Positions 22,771 to 33,877 of a stretch of 36,015 nt of DNA are shown here, in pieces. Location of the stretch: contig CASENC010000043.1 of assembly GCA_949289215.1 (NCBI GenBank), positions 1 to 36,015 of the forward strand, given 5' to 3'. A model generated the notes under the pieces. The model was not told where the DNA came from. It saw only the letters and a program-made list of their open reading frames with translations, and ran no database searches. The translations under genes and the position numbers were made by a program. Position 1 is the stretch's first letter. Each line of letters opens with the position of its first letter. This stretch comes from an uncultured Bacteroidales bacterium (GTDB lineage Bacteria; Bacteroidota; Bacteroidia; Bacteroidales; Muribaculaceae).

Positions 22771-23325
22771 ATGGCAGACGAACCGAAAAAACGTTGGTAT
22801 GTGCTTAGAGCTATATCAGGCAAGGAAGGTAAAGTGAAGGAAGTATTGGATGCTTCGTGTAAAAATACCGACCTTGGCAAATATGTCTCACAAGTATTGA
22901 TTCCTACCGAGAAAGTTTACACTACACGTAACGGGAAGAAGGTTGTCAAAGAGCGCAACCTTTATTCGGGTTATGTGTTTGTGGAGGCTGTGCTGACGGG
23001 AGAGGTAATCCATGAGTTGCGCAACACCACCAATGTCATCGACTTCCTGCACGGCAAGGACAAGAATGGAATGCCTGAGCCGATACGTGAAGCCGATGTA
23101 GCGCGTATGCTTGGTGCTGCCGACGAGCAGAGCGAAAATGGCGATGACGGACTTAACGATTACATCGTGGGTGAGACGGTGAAAGTGAACTACGGTCCTT
23201 TCAGCGGCTTTACCGGTGAAATCGAGGAAGTTAACCGCGAGAAACGCAAGCTCAAGGTTATGGTAAAAGTATTCGGTCGCAAGACACCTCTTGAGTTGGA
23301 TAATTCCCAGGTAGAGCGAGGTTGA
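22771..23325 (+). CDS. nusG: Transcription termination/antitermination factor NusG
   Basis: A 184-aa protein. The N-terminal NGN domain starts KRWYVLRAISGKEGKVKEVL and includes LIPTEKVYTTRNGKKVVKERNL and YSGYVFV. The C-terminal KOW domain reads FSGFTGEIEEVNREKRKLKVMV (about 147-168). NusG binds the RNA polymerase clamp, affects pausing and links transcription to Rho or the ribosome. It lies 53 nt after secE and 69 nt before rplK. Confidence 0.96.
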   Translation: MADEPKKRWYVLRAISGKEGKVKEVLDASCKNTDLGKYVSQVLIPTEKVYTTRNGKKVVKERNLYSGYVFVEAVLTGEVIHELRNTTNVIDFLHGKDKNGMPEPIREADVARMLGAADEQSENGDDGLNDYIVGETVKVNYGPFSGFTGEIEEVNREKRKLKVMVKVFGRKTPLELDNSQVERG

Positions 23326-23394
23326 CGTGTGGTGTTACGGCCGCGATGTTGCCTCAGAGAGTTGTTTGTTTAAACAATAAAACAAAAAAACACA

Positions 23395-23838
23395 ATGGCT
23401 AAAGAAATTGCTGGACAGATCAAATTACAGATTAAGGGTGGAGCAGCAAATCCTTCACCGCCAGTAGGACCGGCACTCGGTTCTAAGGGTATCAACATCA
23501 TGGAATTTTGTAAGCAATTCAATGCCCGTACCCAAGACAAGGCCGGAAAGGTGTTGCCGGTGGTTATCACCTACTACACCGACAAGAGCTTTGACTTCAT
23601 TGTAAAGACACCACCGGTGCCTGTGCAATTGAAGGAAATTACTAAGCTCAAGAGCGGTTCGGCACAACCTAACCGTAACAAAGTGGCTGAAATCACATGG
23701 GAACAGGTTAAGACTATTGCCGAAGACAAAATGCCTGATTTGAACTGTTTTACTTTAGACTCGGCTATGCGAATGGTCGCAGGTACAGCGAGAAGCATGG
23801 GTATCACTGTAAAGGGTTCGTTCCCTGAAAACATTTAA
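23395..23838 (+). CDS. rplK: 50S ribosomal protein L11
   Basis: A 147-aa L11. It starts [42 protein letters not shown], the hallmark N-terminal domain, and ends with the RNA-binding domain ([17 protein letters not shown]). It binds the GTPase-associated region of 23S rRNA. A 12-nt palindrome TTGTTTAAACAA (23366-23377) lies just upstream of the start. The L1 gene follows after 14 nt. Confidence 0.97.
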   Translation: MAKEIAGQIKLQIKGGAANPSPPVGPALGSKGINIMEFCKQFNARTQDKAGKVLPVVITYYTDKSFDFIVKTPPVPVQLKEITKLKSGSAQPNRNKVAEITWEQVKTIAEDKMPDLNCFTLDSAMRMVAGTARSMGITVKGSFPENI

Positions 23839-23852
23839 ACTTCAATTTCATC

Positions 23853-24545
23853 ATGGCTAAACTTACAAAAAATCAAAAGTTAGTAAATTCCAAGATTGAA
23901 GCGGGGAAGGTTTACACTCTTAAGGAAGCTGCAGGATTAGTAAAAGAAATCACTTTCACAAAATTCGACGCTTCGGTTGATATCGATGTCCGCTTGGGTG
24001 TTGATCCTCGCAAGGCCAACCAGATGGTTCGCGGCACAGTGTCGTTGCCTCACGGAACCGGTAAGCAAGTGCGCGTGTTGTGCATCTGCAATCCCGACGC
24101 CGTAGCAGCAGCACAAGAGGCCGGTGCCGACTATGCAGGCTTGGAGGAGTATATCGATAAAATCAAGGGCGGTTGGACCGACGTTGACGTTATCATAGCT
24201 CAGCCGGCAGTCATGGGTAAACTCGGACAGGTTGCAAGGATATTGGGCCCCCGTGGCTTGATGCCTAACCCCAAGAGCGGTACAGTGACCATGGACGTTG
24301 CCAAGGCAATCAAGGAAGTAAAACAAGGTAAGATCGACTTCAAGGTCGATAAGAATGGTATCGTGCACACTTCGATAGGTAAGGTTTCGTTCACTCCCGA
24401 GCAGATTTTCGACAATGCCCGTGAATTTGTGAACACGCTTATAAAGTTGAAACCCGCCACTGCGAAGGGAACCTATATCAAGAGCATTTATCTTTCAAGT
24501 ACAATGAGTCCCGGTATTAAGGTTGACACTAAGGCAGCTGAATAA
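23853..24545 (+). CDS. rplA: 50S ribosomal protein L1
   Basis: A 230-aa L1 that builds the mobile L1 stalk of the large subunit. Family sequences include [26 protein letters not shown] near 38-63, [19 protein letters not shown] in the second domain, and [20 protein letters not shown] at the C-terminus. In other bacteria L1 can repress its own L11-L1 mRNA; I did not identify a clear L1 site here. rplJ begins 16 nt later. Confidence 0.97.
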   Translation: MAKLTKNQKLVNSKIEAGKVYTLKEAAGLVKEITFTKFDASVDIDVRLGVDPRKANQMVRGTVSLPHGTGKQVRVLCICNPDAVAAAQEAGADYAGLEEYIDKIKGGWTDVDVIIAQPAVMGKLGQVARILGPRGLMPNPKSGTVTMDVAKAIKEVKQGKIDFKVDKNGIVHTSIGKVSFTPEQIFDNAREFVNTLIKLKPATAKGTYIKSIYLSSTMSPGIKVDTKAAE

Positions 24546-24561
24546 TTAAAATCGAAACAAA

Positions 24562-25083
24562 ATGAGAAAGGAAGATAAATATACTGTTATAGAAGAAATC
24601 GGCAAAATCCTCAAGGAATACAGCTGTGTGTACCTCACCGAGACCGCAGGGCTTAACGCCGAAAAGACAAGCGCATTGCGCCGTGCCTGCTTCAAGAACG
24701 ATGTGAAACTGGTGGTTGTAAAGAACACCTTGCTCAAGAAGGCAATGGAACAAAGCGATGTTGATTACAGCGGTTTGTATCCTGCACTCAAGGGTGCCAC
24801 TTCGCTCATGCTCAGCAACACGGGCAACGCCCCTGCCAAGCTGTTGAAAGACTTCGTAAAGAAGGACGACACGCTGCCGGCATTGAAGGCTGCATTTGTT
24901 GAAGGTTGTGTGTATGGTGCCGACCAATTGGAACTTCTTGCAAGCCTCAAGAGCAAGAACGAACTTATCGCCGACGTTATTGCATTGTTGCAATCGCCTG
25001 CCAAGAACGTTATCTCGGCTTTGCAATCTTCAGGGACAAAGCTTCATGGAATACTTGAAACTTTATCTAAAAAAGAACAATAA
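24562..25083 (+). CDS. rplJ: 50S ribosomal protein L10
   Basis: A 173-aa L10, the base of the L7/L12 stalk. The N-terminal rRNA-binding part includes YLTETAGLNAEKTSALRRACFKNDVKLVVVKNTLLKKA. The C-terminal helix that binds L12 dimers spans about 130-173. It lies 33 nt upstream of rplL, as is universal. Confidence 0.96.
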   Translation: MRKEDKYTVIEEIGKILKEYSCVYLTETAGLNAEKTSALRRACFKNDVKLVVVKNTLLKKAMEQSDVDYSGLYPALKGATSLMLSNTGNAPAKLLKDFVKKDDTLPALKAAFVEGCVYGADQLELLASLKSKNELIADVIALLQSPAKNVISALQSSGTKLHGILETLSKKEQ

Positions 25084-25116
25084 ACAAGAATATAAACAAA
25101 TAAAAACATACTAAAA

Positions 25117-25491
25117 ATGGCAGATTTAAAAGCTTTTGCAGAACAATTAGTAAATCTCACCGTTACTGAAGTAAACGAACTTGCTAAAATTTTGAAGGAA
25201 GAATATGGCATTGAACCTGCTGCTGCCGCTGTAGCCGTTGCTGCCGGTCCTGCTGCCGGTGCTCCCGCTGCCGAGGAAAAGACTTCGTTCGATGTAGTAT
25301 TGAAGAGCGCAGGTGCAAGCAAGCTTGCCGTTGTTAAGCTCGTTAAGGAACTCACCGGTCTTGGCTTGAAGGAAGCTAAGGATCTTGTTGACGGTGCTCC
25401 TAACACTATCAAGGAAGGTCTTGCTAAGGCTGATGCTGAAGGACTCAAGAAACAACTCGAAGACGCCGGGGCTGAAGTTGAACTTAAATAA
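25117..25491 (+). CDS. rplL: 50S ribosomal protein L7/L12
   Basis: A 124-aa acidic stalk protein. The N-terminal dimerisation helices (about 1-33) are followed by an Ala/Gly-rich hinge (about 36-53) and the C-terminal factor-binding domain ([39 protein letters not shown]). It recruits EF-Tu and EF-G to the ribosome. An attenuator-like hairpin separates it from rpoB. Confidence 0.97.
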   Translation: MADLKAFAEQLVNLTVTEVNELAKILKEEYGIEPAAAAVAVAAGPAAGAPAAEEKTSFDVVLKSAGASKLAVVKLVKELTGLGLKEAKDLVDGAPNTIKEGLAKADAEGLKKQLEDAGAEVELK

Positions 25492-25513
25492 CATCCCTGT
25501 CAGTCAGGTAAAT

Positions 25514-25566
25514 AGGTTAAGAATCCCCCTACAAAGTCGATTCTTAACCTTTTCGTGTCTTTTTTA
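25514..25566 (+). terminator. Attenuator-like terminator between rplL and rpoB
   Basis: A perfect 12-bp stem (25514-25525 with 25539-25550, arms AGGTTAAGAATC and GATTCTTAACCT) has a 13-nt loop and runs into TTTTCGTGTCTTTTTT. It sits in the 103-nt rplL-rpoB gap. In other bacteria partial termination here reduces rpoBC transcription relative to ribosomal protein genes; the same role is inferred. Confidence 0.8.
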
Positions 25567-25594
25567 ATTTGAGTTCACTTAATTTATTTTTTCA

Positions 25595-28500
25595 ATGTCA
25601 GTTACAAAAAAACCACGTGTTAATTTCGCATCGGTCAAGAATCCGTTACCGTATCCCGATTTTCTTGAGGTGCAATTAAAATCTTTCAGAGATTTTCTGC
25701 AATTAGATACTCCGACTGAGAAGAGAAAAAACGAGGGGCTCTATAAGGTTTTTGCCGAGAATTTCCCAATCGCGGACACTCGCAACAACTTTGTACTCGA
25801 ATTCCTTGACTACTATATCGACCCGCCGCGTTACACTATCGAAGAGTGCCTTGAACGCGGCCTCACTTACAGTGTGCCCTTGAAGGCCAAGATGAAACTG
25901 TATTGCACCGACCCCGATCACGAGGACTTTGACACGGTGGTGCAAGATGTTTATCTGGGCCCTATACCGTATATGACCGAAAAAGGAACGTTCGTCATCA
26001 ATGGTGCCGAGCGCGTAGTGGTTTCACAGCTGCACCGCTCGCCGGGCGTGTTCTTCGGGCAAAGCACACACTCCAACGGAACCAAGCTCTACTCGGCTCG
26101 TATTATTCCATTCCGCGGCTCGTGGATTGAATTTGCAACCGACATCAACAATGTGATGTATGCCTACATCGACCGCAAGAAGAAGTTGCCGGTGACTACA
26201 TTGTTGCGTGCAATAGGCCTCGAAAGCGATAAGGACATTATTGAAATTTTCGGGCTGGCTGAAGAAATCAAAGTGAACAAGACCAACCTCAAGAAGGCTG
26301 TAGGCCGCAAGCTTGCCGCCCGTGTACTCAAAACTTGGGTAGAGGACTTCGTGGACGAAGACACCGGCGAGGTTGTGTCGATAGAACGTAACGATATCAT
26401 AATCGACCGTGACACCGTAATCCAGGAAGAGAATATCGACGAAATCCTGGAGGCAAACGTGCAGACTATATTGCTGCACCGTGAGGATGCCAATACGAGC
26501 GATTATGCCATCATATTCAATACTCTGCAAAAGGATACCACCAACTCGGAAAAAGAGGCGGTGAACTATATATACAGGCAGCTGCGCAACGCCGAACCAC
26601 CGGATGATGCCAGCGCACGCGAAGTGATTACCAACTTGTTCTTCTCGGAAAAACGTTACGACTTGGGCGAAGTTGGCCGCTTCCGTATTAACAAGAAACT
26701 TGGCTTGAACACCTCGATGGATGTGAAGGTGCTTACGCGCGACGACATCATCGAGATTATCAAGTACCTCATCGGGCTTATCAATTCAAAGACCGATGTT
26801 GACGATATCGACCACTTGAGCAACCGCCGTGTGCGCACCGTCGGCGAACAGCTCTATAACCAGTTTGGCGTGGGACTTGCCCGCATGGCTCGTACCATAC
26901 GCGAACGCATGAACGTGCGCGACAATGAAGTGTTCAAACCTATCGACTTGATTAACGCCAAGACCATTTCGTCGGTAATCAACACTTTCTTTGGTACCAA
27001 TGCCTTGTCGCAGTTCATGGATCAAACCAACCCGCTTGCCGAAATCACCCACAAGCGCCGTATGTCGGCCCTTGGCCCCGGCGGTTTGTCGCGTGAGCGT
27101 GCAGGATTTGAGGTGCGCGACGTGCACTATACCCACTACGGCCGTTTGTGCCCGATTGAGACTCCTGAAGGCCCGAACATCGGTCTTATCTCGTCGTTGT
27201 GCGTATATGCCAAAATCAACGACCTTGGATTTATCGAAACCCCTTACCGCACCGTAGCCGATGGCAAGGTGAACCTCAATAACGACGAAGTGGTTTACCT
27301 CACTGCCGAGCAAGAAGAAGGCAAGGTGATTGCCCAGGGTAACGCTCCGCTCAACGATGACGGTACGTTTATCCGCACAAAGGTAAAAGCTCGCCTTGAT
27401 GCCGACTTCCCTGTCGTGCCCCCGCAAGATGTGCAGCTCATGGACGTGTCGCCGGTGCAAATTGCATCGATTGCCGCCGCGATGATTCCATTCCTTGAGC
27501 ATGACGACGCCAACCGTGCGTTGATGGGCTCGAACATGATGCGCCAGGCTGTGCCGTTGTTGCGTAGCGAGGCTCCGATTGTGGGTACGGGCATCGAGGA
27601 ACAACTTGCATATGACTCACGGTCGCAGATACAGGCCGAGGGTGCAGGTGTTATAGAATATGTCGATGCCGATGTGATACGTATTCGCTACGACCGCACC
27701 GAAGACGAGGAATTTGTGAGCTTCGAAAGTGCAGTTAAGGAATACCATTTGCCTAAGTTCCGCAAGACCAACCAAAGCACGAGCATCGACTTGCGCCCGA
27801 TTTGCGACAAGGGCCAGCGTGTCAACAAGGGGGATATATTGACCGAAGGTTATTCGACCGAAAACGGCGAACTTGCCATCGGCCGCAACCTGAAGGTGGC
27901 ATATATGCCTTGGAAGGGTTACAACTATGAGGACGCCATCGTGCTTAACGAGCGCATGGTGCGCGAAGATATATTGACATCGGTACACGTCGATGAGTAC
28001 ACGCTTGAAGTGCGCGAAACCAAGCGAGGCATGGAAGAGCTTACCAGCGACATACCGAATGTGAGCGAAGATGCAACAAAAGATCTTGACGAGCGCGGTA
28101 TAATCCGCGTGGGTGCCCACGTGGTTCCGGGCGACATTCTTATAGGTAAGATTACGCCTAAGGGCGAGTCGGATCCGACTCCCGAGGAAAAATTGCTCCG
28201 TGCAATTTTCGGCGACAAGGCCGGTGATGTGAAAGATGCTTCGCTAAAGGCTTCTCCGTCGCTGAAAGGTGTGATTATAGGTACCAACTTGTTTGCGCGT
28301 GCCGCCAAAAAGAAGAAAACCAAGAATGCCGAAGACCCGTTGCTCAAGCTCGACGAGGAATATGACGAAAAGAAAGCAGCTTTGAGGAAAGTATTGTTAC
28401 AGAAACTTTCCACACTGACTGCCGACCGTGTGTCGCAAGGCGTTAAGGATTTCATGGACGCAGAGATTGTGTCGAAGGGCGTGAAATTCTCGATGTCGAT

Positions 28501-29401
28501 ACTTGAAAATATCAATTACGAGACCGTCAACTTGAGCAAATGGACTACCGATGCTCATCGAAACGATATGATACGTGCCACGGTAACCAATTACCTGCGC
28601 AAGTATAAAGAGATTGATGCCGAATTGCGTCGCAAGAAGTTTGACATTTCAATCGGCGACGAACTCCCGTCGGGTATTATGCAGATGGCGAAGGTTTATG
28701 TTGCCAAGAAGCGTAAGATTGGTGTCGGCGACAAGATGGCAGGACGTCACGGTAACAAGGGTATTGTGTCGCGTGTGGTAAGGCAGGAAGATATGCCGTT
28801 CCTTGCCGACGGTACTCCGGTAGATATCGTGCTTAACCCGCTGGGTGTGCCTTCGCGTATGAATATCGGGCAGATATTCGAGGCCGTACTCGGATGGGCC
28901 GGCCGTGAGCTTGATGTGAAGTTTGCAACCCCAATCTTCGATGGTGCAAGCCTCGACGACCTTAATGAATGGACCGACAAGGCAGGGCTGCCACGCTATG
29001 GCAAGACCTACCTGTATGACGGTGAGACCGGTGAACGTTTCGACCAGCCTGCAACGGTGGGTGTGACTTATATGCTTAAACTCGGCCACATGGTTGAAGA
29101 CAAGATGCACGCACGAAGCATAGGCCCGTACTCGCTTATCACCCAGCAGCCGCTTGGCGGTAAGGCTCAATTTGGTGGACAGCGTTTCGGAGAGATGGAA
29201 GTTTGGGCTCTCGAAGCATTCGGCGCAGCCCACGTCTTGCAAGAAATACTTACCATCAAGAGTGACGACGTTACAGGCCGCAGCAAGGCTTACGAGGCAA
29301 TTGTCAAGGGCGAACCAATGCCTAACCCGGGAATACCCGAATCGCTTAACGTGCTGTTGCACGAACTTCGCGGCTTGGGACTTAGCATCAACTTAGAATA
29401 A
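25595..29401 (+). CDS. rpoB: DNA-directed RNA polymerase beta subunit
   Basis: A 1268-aa beta subunit. The rifampicin-binding region reads [27 protein letters not shown] (near residues 470-497), keeping the Gln, Asp, His and Ser residues whose change gives resistance, so a sensitive form is expected at this site. Further hallmarks are [56 protein letters not shown] and the C-terminal [28 protein letters not shown]. It forms the catalytic core with beta-prime, encoded 86 nt downstream. Confidence 0.98.
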   Translation: MSVTKKPRVNFASVKNPLPYPDFLEVQLKSFRDFLQLDTPTEKRKNEGLYKVFAENFPIADTRNNFVLEFLDYYIDPPRYTIEECLERGLTYSVPLKAKMKLYCTDPDHEDFDTVVQDVYLGPIPYMTEKGTFVINGAERVVVSQLHRSPGVFFGQSTHSNGTKLYSARIIPFRGSWIEFATDINNVMYAYIDRKKKLPVTTLLRAIGLESDKDIIEIFGLAEEIKVNKTNLKKAVGRKLAARVLKTWVEDFVDEDTGEVVSIERNDIIIDRDTVIQEENIDEILEANVQTILLHREDANTSDYAIIFNTLQKDTTNSEKEAVNYIYRQLRNAEPPDDASAREVITNLFFSEKRYDLGEVGRFRINKKLGLNTSMDVKVLTRDDIIEIIKYLIGLINSKTDVDDIDHLSNRRVRTVGEQLYNQFGVGLARMARTIRERMNVRDNEVFKPIDLINAKTISSVINTFFGTNALSQFMDQTNPLAEITHKRRMSALGPGGLSRERAGFEVRDVHYTHYGRLCPIETPEGPNIGLISSLCVYAKINDLGFIETPYRTVADGKVNLNNDEVVYLTAEQEEGKVIAQGNAPLNDDGTFIRTKVKARLDADFPVVPPQDVQLMDVSPVQIASIAAAMIPFLEHDDANRALMGSNMMRQAVPLLRSEAPIVGTGIEEQLAYDSRSQIQAEGAGVIEYVDADVIRIRYDRTEDEEFVSFESAVKEYHLPKFRKTNQSTSIDLRPICDKGQRVNKGDILTEGYSTENGELAIGRNLKVAYMPWKGYNYEDAIVLNERMVREDILTSVHVDEYTLEVRETKRGMEELTSDIPNVSEDATKDLDERGIIRVGAHVVPGDILIGKITPKGESDPTPEEKLLRAIFGDKAGDVKDASLKASPSLKGVIIGTNLFARAAKKKKTKNAEDPLLKLDEEYDEKKAALRKVLLQKLSTLTADRVSQGVKDFMDAEIVSKGVKFSMSILENINYETVNLSKWTTDAHRNDMIRATVTNYLRKYKEIDAELRRKKFDISIGDELPSGIMQMAKVYVAKKRKIGVGDKMAGRHGNKGIVSRVVRQEDMPFLADGTPVDIVLNPLGVPSRMNIGQIFEAVLGWAGRELDVKFATPIFDGASLDDLNEWTDKAGLPRYGKTYLYDGETGERFDQPATVGVTYMLKLGHMVEDKMHARSIGPYSLITQQPLGGKAQFGGQRFGEMEVWALEAFGAAHVLQEILTIKSDDVTGRSKAYEAIVKGEPMPNPGIPESLNVLLHELRGLGLSINLE

Positions 29402-29410
29402 AACAACAAA

Positions 29411-29461
29411 GCGTGCCGCACACGGCTCGGGCTATCGCCCGGGAGCGTGTGACGGCAGCGC
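29411..29461 (+). other. Long stable hairpin in the rpoB-rpoC gap
   Basis: Nearly the whole spacer folds: GCG/CGC (29411-29413 with 29459-29461), GCCG/CGGC (29415-29418 with 29453-29456), CACAC/GTGTG (29419-29423 with 29447-29451), GCTC/GAGC (29425-29428 with 29443-29446) and GGGC/GCCC (29429-29432 with 29437-29440), capped by a TATC tetraloop. That is 20 base pairs with only small bulges. No T-run follows, so it is not a standard terminator. It starts 9 nt after the rpoB stop codon. Confidence 0.75.
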
Positions 29462-29487
29462 ATAACTCTTTATACAACAATAATTTT

Positions 29488-32400
29488 ATGGCTTTTAGAA
29501 AAGATAATAAAATAAAGAGTAATTTCTCGAAAATCAGTATCGGTCTCGCCTCGCCCGACGAGATTCTTGAATTATCGTCGGGGGAAGTGTTGAAGCCCGA
29601 AACTATCAACTACCGCACCTACAAGCCCGAGCGCGACGGTCTGTTCTGTGAACGCATCTTCGGCCCGGTGAAGGACTATGAGTGCCATTGCGGAAAGTAT
29701 AAGCGCATTCGTTACAAGGGTATCGTGTGCGACCGCTGTGGTGTGGAAGTTACCGAGAAGAAAGTGCGCCGCGAGCGCATGGGGCATATACAGCTTGTGG
29801 TGCCGGTGGCTCACATTTGGTATTTCCGCTCGCTGCCCAATAAGATAGGTTATTTGTTGGGGTTGCCCTCGAAGAAGCTCGATGCCGTAATCTATTATGA
29901 GCGTTACATCGTTATCAAGCCGGGTGTGGTTGAGAACGTACAGAAATATGACTTGTTGTCGGAAGACGAATATCTCGACATCATTGACAAGTTGCCAAAG
30001 GAAAACTCGATGCTCGAAGACACCGATCCCAACAAGTTTATTGCCAAGATGGGTGCCGAGGCTATTTATGACTTGCTTTGCGAGCTTGACCTTGATGCGT
30101 TGTCGTATGAATTGCGCGACAAGGCAAACAGGGATAATTCCCAGCAACGCAAGACCGAGGCTTTGAAACGCCTGCAAGTTGTGGAATCGTTCCGTGCATC
30201 GAAGAACCGCAACCGCCCCGAATGGATGATATTGAAGGTGATACCTGTTATTCCGCCCGAGTTGCGTCCGTTGGTGCCGCTTGACGGCGGCCGTTTCGCA
30301 ACAAGCGACCTTAACGACCTGTATCGCCGTGTGATTATTCGCAACAATCGCTTGAAACGTCTTATCGAAATCAAGGCTCCCGAAGTGATTTTGCGAAACG
30401 AGAAACGTATGCTTCAGGAGGCTGTTGACTCGCTCCTTGACAACTCCCGCAAGTCGAGCGCCGTGAAGACCGATGCCAACCGTCCTTTGAAATCATTGTC
30501 CGACAGCTTGAAAGGTAAGTCGGGACGTTTCCGTCAAAACCTGCTCGGTAAGCGTGTCGATTACTCGGCTCGTTCGGTTATTGTCGTAGGCCCTGAATTG
30601 AAGATGCACGAGTGCGGTCTTCCAAAATATATGGCGGCCGAGCTTTACAAGCCTTTCGTAATCCGCAAGCTCATAGAGCGCGGCATAGTAAAGACTGTAA
30701 AGAGTGCCAAGAAGATTGTCGATCGCCGCGAACCGGTGGTTTGGGATATTCTTGAATATGTGATGAAAGGGCACCCGGTGTTGCTTAACCGTGCCCCGAC
30801 ACTTCACCGTCTGGGTATCCAGGCTTTCCAGCCGCGCATGATCGAAGGCAAGGCCATACAGTTGCACCCACTTGCTTGTACGGCATTCAACGCCGACTTC
30901 GACGGTGACCAGATGGCTGTGCACTTGCCTCTTGGCAACGAGGCCATAGTGGAAGCACAGATGCTTATGCTTGGTTCGCACAACATTCTTAACCCGGCCA
31001 ATGGCGCACCTATTACCGTGCCGTCGCAAGACATGGTGCTTGGTTTGTATTACATCACCAAGCTGCGTGAAGGCTCAAAGGGTGAAGGCTTGAAGTTCTA
31101 TGGACCGGAAGAAGCTCAGATAGCTTATAATGAAAAGAAGGTTGACTTGCACGCAATAGTTTCGGTCGTTGTTGACGACATCGACAGCGATGGCAAGCCC
31201 ATTAAGCATTTGGTTGAGAAGACCTCGGTAGGCCGTATCTTGTTTAACCAATATGTGCCCAACGAAATAGGTTACGTCAACGAAATTATTTCAAAGAAAT
31301 CGTTGCGCGGTATCATCAGCCGGGTAATCAAGTCGTGTGGTATTCCACGCTCGGCCCAATTCCTTGATGATATCAAGAACCTCGGCTACCGCATGGCATT
31401 CAAGGGCGGATTGTCGTTCAACCTGGGCGATATCATTATCCCGGCCGAGAAGGAAGAATATGTGAACGAAGGTTACCGCGAAGTGGAAGAAGTGATGAAC
31501 AACTACAGCATGGGTTTCATCACCAATACCGAACGCTACAACCAAATCATTGATATATGGACGCACGTAAACTCGCGTCTCACCGACACGCTGATGAAGC
31601 AGCTCGCTGCCGACAACCAAGGCTTCAACTCGGTTTACATGATGCTTGACTCGGGTGCCCGTGGTTCAAAAGACCAGATTCGCCAGCTTTCGGGTATGCG
31701 CGGACTTATGGCCAAGCCGCAAAAGAGCGGTGCCGAGGGCGGTCAAATCATCGAGAACCCTATTCTTGCAAACTTCAAGGAAGGCTTGTCGGTGCTTGAA
31801 TACTTCATCTCTACGCACGGTGCGCGTAAGGGTCTTGCCGACACGGCGTTGAAGACTGCCGATGCCGGTTACCTCACTCGCCGTCTGGTTGACGTTGCCC
31901 ACGATGTTGTGATTACCGAGGAAGACTGCGGCACGTTGCGCGGTCTTGTATGCACCGAGGTGAAGAACAACGAGGATGTGGTTGCTTCGCTTGGCGAGCG
32001 AATACTTGGCCGTGTTTCGGTTCACGATATTGTTGATCCCATCACCGGTGAAGTGATTGTGAAGAGCGGTGAAGAAATCAACGACGAGGCTGCACAACGT
32101 ATCAACGATTCTCCTATCGAGTCGGTAGAAATTCGTTCGGTGCTCACCTGCGAAGCCAAGAAAGGCGTTTGTGCCAAGTGCTACGGCCGCAACCTTGCCA
32201 CCAACCGCATGGTTCAGAAGGGCGAGGCCGTGGGTGTGATTGCAGCACAGTCTATCGGCGAGCCGGGTACGCAGCTTACGCTTCGTACATTCCACGTCGG
32301 TGGTGTGGCTTCGAATATTGCCGCAGTTTCTTCAATCACCTCTCGTTACGACGGTTTGCTTGAAATCGATGAGTTGCGCACCGTTCCGTGTGAAGATCAC

Positions 32401-33762
32401 GAAGTGGTAGTGGGTCGTATGGCCGAAATGCGTATTATCGAGCCGACTACCAAGATGGTGCTTACCACTGCCAATATCTCTTACGGCTCCAAGCTCTTCA
32501 AGAAGCCGGGAGAAATGGTCAAGAAGGGTGATGTGATTTGCGAATGGGACCCGTTCAATGCCGTAATTGTTTCGGAAGTTACCGGTAAGGTTAAATTCAA
32601 TAACTTCATTGAAGGTGTAACCTATCGTGAAGATATCGACGAAACTTCGGGTAACAGCGAAAAGATTATAATCGAGTCGAAGGACCGCACCAAGGTTCCT
32701 GAAGCCGATTTGTTTGATAACAACGGTTTGCTTGTAAAGACTTATTCGTTGCCAGTGAATGCTCACCTCATGGTAAACGAGGGCGACGAGATAAAGCAAG
32801 GCGAGGTGTTCGTGAAGATACCGCGTGCCGCAGGCAGTGCCGGTGACATCACCGGTGGTCTGCCGCGTGTTACCGAGCTTTTCGAGGCTCGCAACCCGTC
32901 AAATCCCGCAGTCGTAAGCGAAATCGACGGTGAAGTGACATTCGGCAAGATTAAGCGCGGTAACCGTGAAATCACTGTGAAATCAAAGACCGGCGATGAA
33001 AAGAAATACCTGGTGCCGCTATCCAAGCAAATCCTTGTTCAGGAGAATGACTTCGTGCGCGCCGGTACACCGCTCTCGGATGGTGCAATCACTCCTACCG
33101 ACATCCTTAACATCAAGGGCCCGACTGCGGTGCAGGATTACATTGTGAACGAGGTGCAAGACGTTTACCGCCTGCAAGGTGTGAAGATTAACGACAAGCA
33201 CTTTGAGGTTATCGTGCGCCAGATGATGCGCAAGGTATGTATCCTTGATCCGGGTGACACGCTCTTCCTTGAACAGCAAATTGTGGACAAGCGTGAGTTT
33301 ATGGACGAGAACGACCGCATTTGGGGCAAGAAGGTGGTTACCGATCCGGGCGATTCGCAAAATGTGAAGGCCGGCCAGATAATCACGGCTCGCAAGCTGC
33401 GTGACGAAAATTCGGCTTTGAAACGCCGTGACTTAAAGGTAATTCAAGTGCGCGACGCCGTTCCTGCCACTTCCGAGCAGATACTGCAAGGAATCACTCG
33501 TGCCGCATTGCAGACATCGAGCTTCATGTCGGCTGCATCGTTCCAGGAAACAACCAAGGTGCTTAATGAAGCAGCCATCAACGGCAAGGTTGATTACCTT
33601 GAAGGCATGAAGGAAAATGTGATTTGCGGTCACTTGATACCTGCCGGTACAGGTCTCCGTGAATATGAAAAGCTCATTGTTTACAACACCGAGGACATGG
33701 ATGCTCCGGGCGTGAAGGAAGAACTCGCCGAGGTGGAGAAAGCAGAGGAAGATACTCTGTAA
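29488..33762 (+). CDS. rpoC: DNA-directed RNA polymerase beta-prime subunit
   Basis: A 1424-aa beta-prime subunit. The N-terminal zinc site has C66, C68, C81 and C84 ([19 protein letters not shown]). The catalytic loop NADFDGDQM gives Asp470, Asp472 and Asp474, which hold the active-site magnesium. A second zinc cluster lies in [14 protein letters not shown], and the trigger-loop region includes [17 protein letters not shown] chose the ATG at 29488 ([14 protein letters not shown]), the standard start for the order; the longer frame from 29413 would translate through the hairpin at 29411-29461. A clear terminator follows. Confidence 0.98.
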   Translation: MAFRKDNKIKSNFSKISIGLASPDEILELSSGEVLKPETINYRTYKPERDGLFCERIFGPVKDYECHCGKYKRIRYKGIVCDRCGVEVTEKKVRRERMGHIQLVVPVAHIWYFRSLPNKIGYLLGLPSKKLDAVIYYERYIVIKPGVVENVQKYDLLSEDEYLDIIDKLPKENSMLEDTDPNKFIAKMGAEAIYDLLCELDLDALSYELRDKANRDNSQQRKTEALKRLQVVESFRASKNRNRPEWMILKVIPVIPPELRPLVPLDGGRFATSDLNDLYRRVIIRNNRLKRLIEIKAPEVILRNEKRMLQEAVDSLLDNSRKSSAVKTDANRPLKSLSDSLKGKSGRFRQNLLGKRVDYSARSVIVVGPELKMHECGLPKYMAAELYKPFVIRKLIERGIVKTVKSAKKIVDRREPVVWDILEYVMKGHPVLLNRAPTLHRLGIQAFQPRMIEGKAIQLHPLACTAFNADFDGDQMAVHLPLGNEAIVEAQMLMLGSHNILNPANGAPITVPSQDMVLGLYYITKLREGSKGEGLKFYGPEEAQIAYNEKKVDLHAIVSVVVDDIDSDGKPIKHLVEKTSVGRILFNQYVPNEIGYVNEIISKKSLRGIISRVIKSCGIPRSAQFLDDIKNLGYRMAFKGGLSFNLGDIIIPAEKEEYVNEGYREVEEVMNNYSMGFITNTERYNQIIDIWTHVNSRLTDTLMKQLAADNQGFNSVYMMLDSGARGSKDQIRQLSGMRGLMAKPQKSGAEGGQIIENPILANFKEGLSVLEYFISTHGARKGLADTALKTADAGYLTRRLVDVAHDVVITEEDCGTLRGLVCTEVKNNEDVVASLGERILGRVSVHDIVDPITGEVIVKSGEEINDEAAQRINDSPIESVEIRSVLTCEAKKGVCAKCYGRNLATNRMVQKGEAVGVIAAQSIGEPGTQLTLRTFHVGGVASNIAAVSSITSRYDGLLEIDELRTVPCEDHEVVVGRMAEMRIIEPTTKMVLTTANISYGSKLFKKPGEMVKKGDVICEWDPFNAVIVSEVTGKVKFNNFIEGVTYREDIDETSGNSEKIIIESKDRTKVPEADLFDNNGLLVKTYSLPVNAHLMVNEGDEIKQGEVFVKIPRAAGSAGDITGGLPRVTELFEARNPSNPAVVSEIDGEVTFGKIKRGNREITVKSKTGDEKKYLVPLSKQILVQENDFVRAGTPLSDGAITPTDILNIKGPTAVQDYIVNEVQDVYRLQGVKINDKHFEVIVRQMMRKVCILDPGDTLFLEQQIVDKREFMDENDRIWGKKVVTDPGDSQNVKAGQIITARKLRDENSALKRRDLKVIQVRDAVPATSEQILQGITRAALQTSSFMSAASFQETTKVLNEAAINGKVDYLEGMKENVICGHLIPAGTGLREYEKLIVYNTEDMDAPGVKEELAEVEKAEEDTL

Positions 33763-33787
33763 ACGCATAACATATACAGCTTATTAA

Positions 33788-33830
33788 GGTCGCAATCTGT
33801 ACCGTTCAGGTGCCGGTTGCGGCTTTTTTA
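33788..33830 (+). terminator. Rho-independent terminator after rpoC
   Basis: GTCGCAA (33789-33795) pairs with TTGCGGC (33817-33823), with an inner ACCG/CGGT stem, then six T. It closes the secE-rpoC transcript. Confidence 0.8.
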
Positions 33831-33877
33831 TTTCTGTTTAGGAAAATATTCGTTGACGGGATACGTTAATTATTTAT

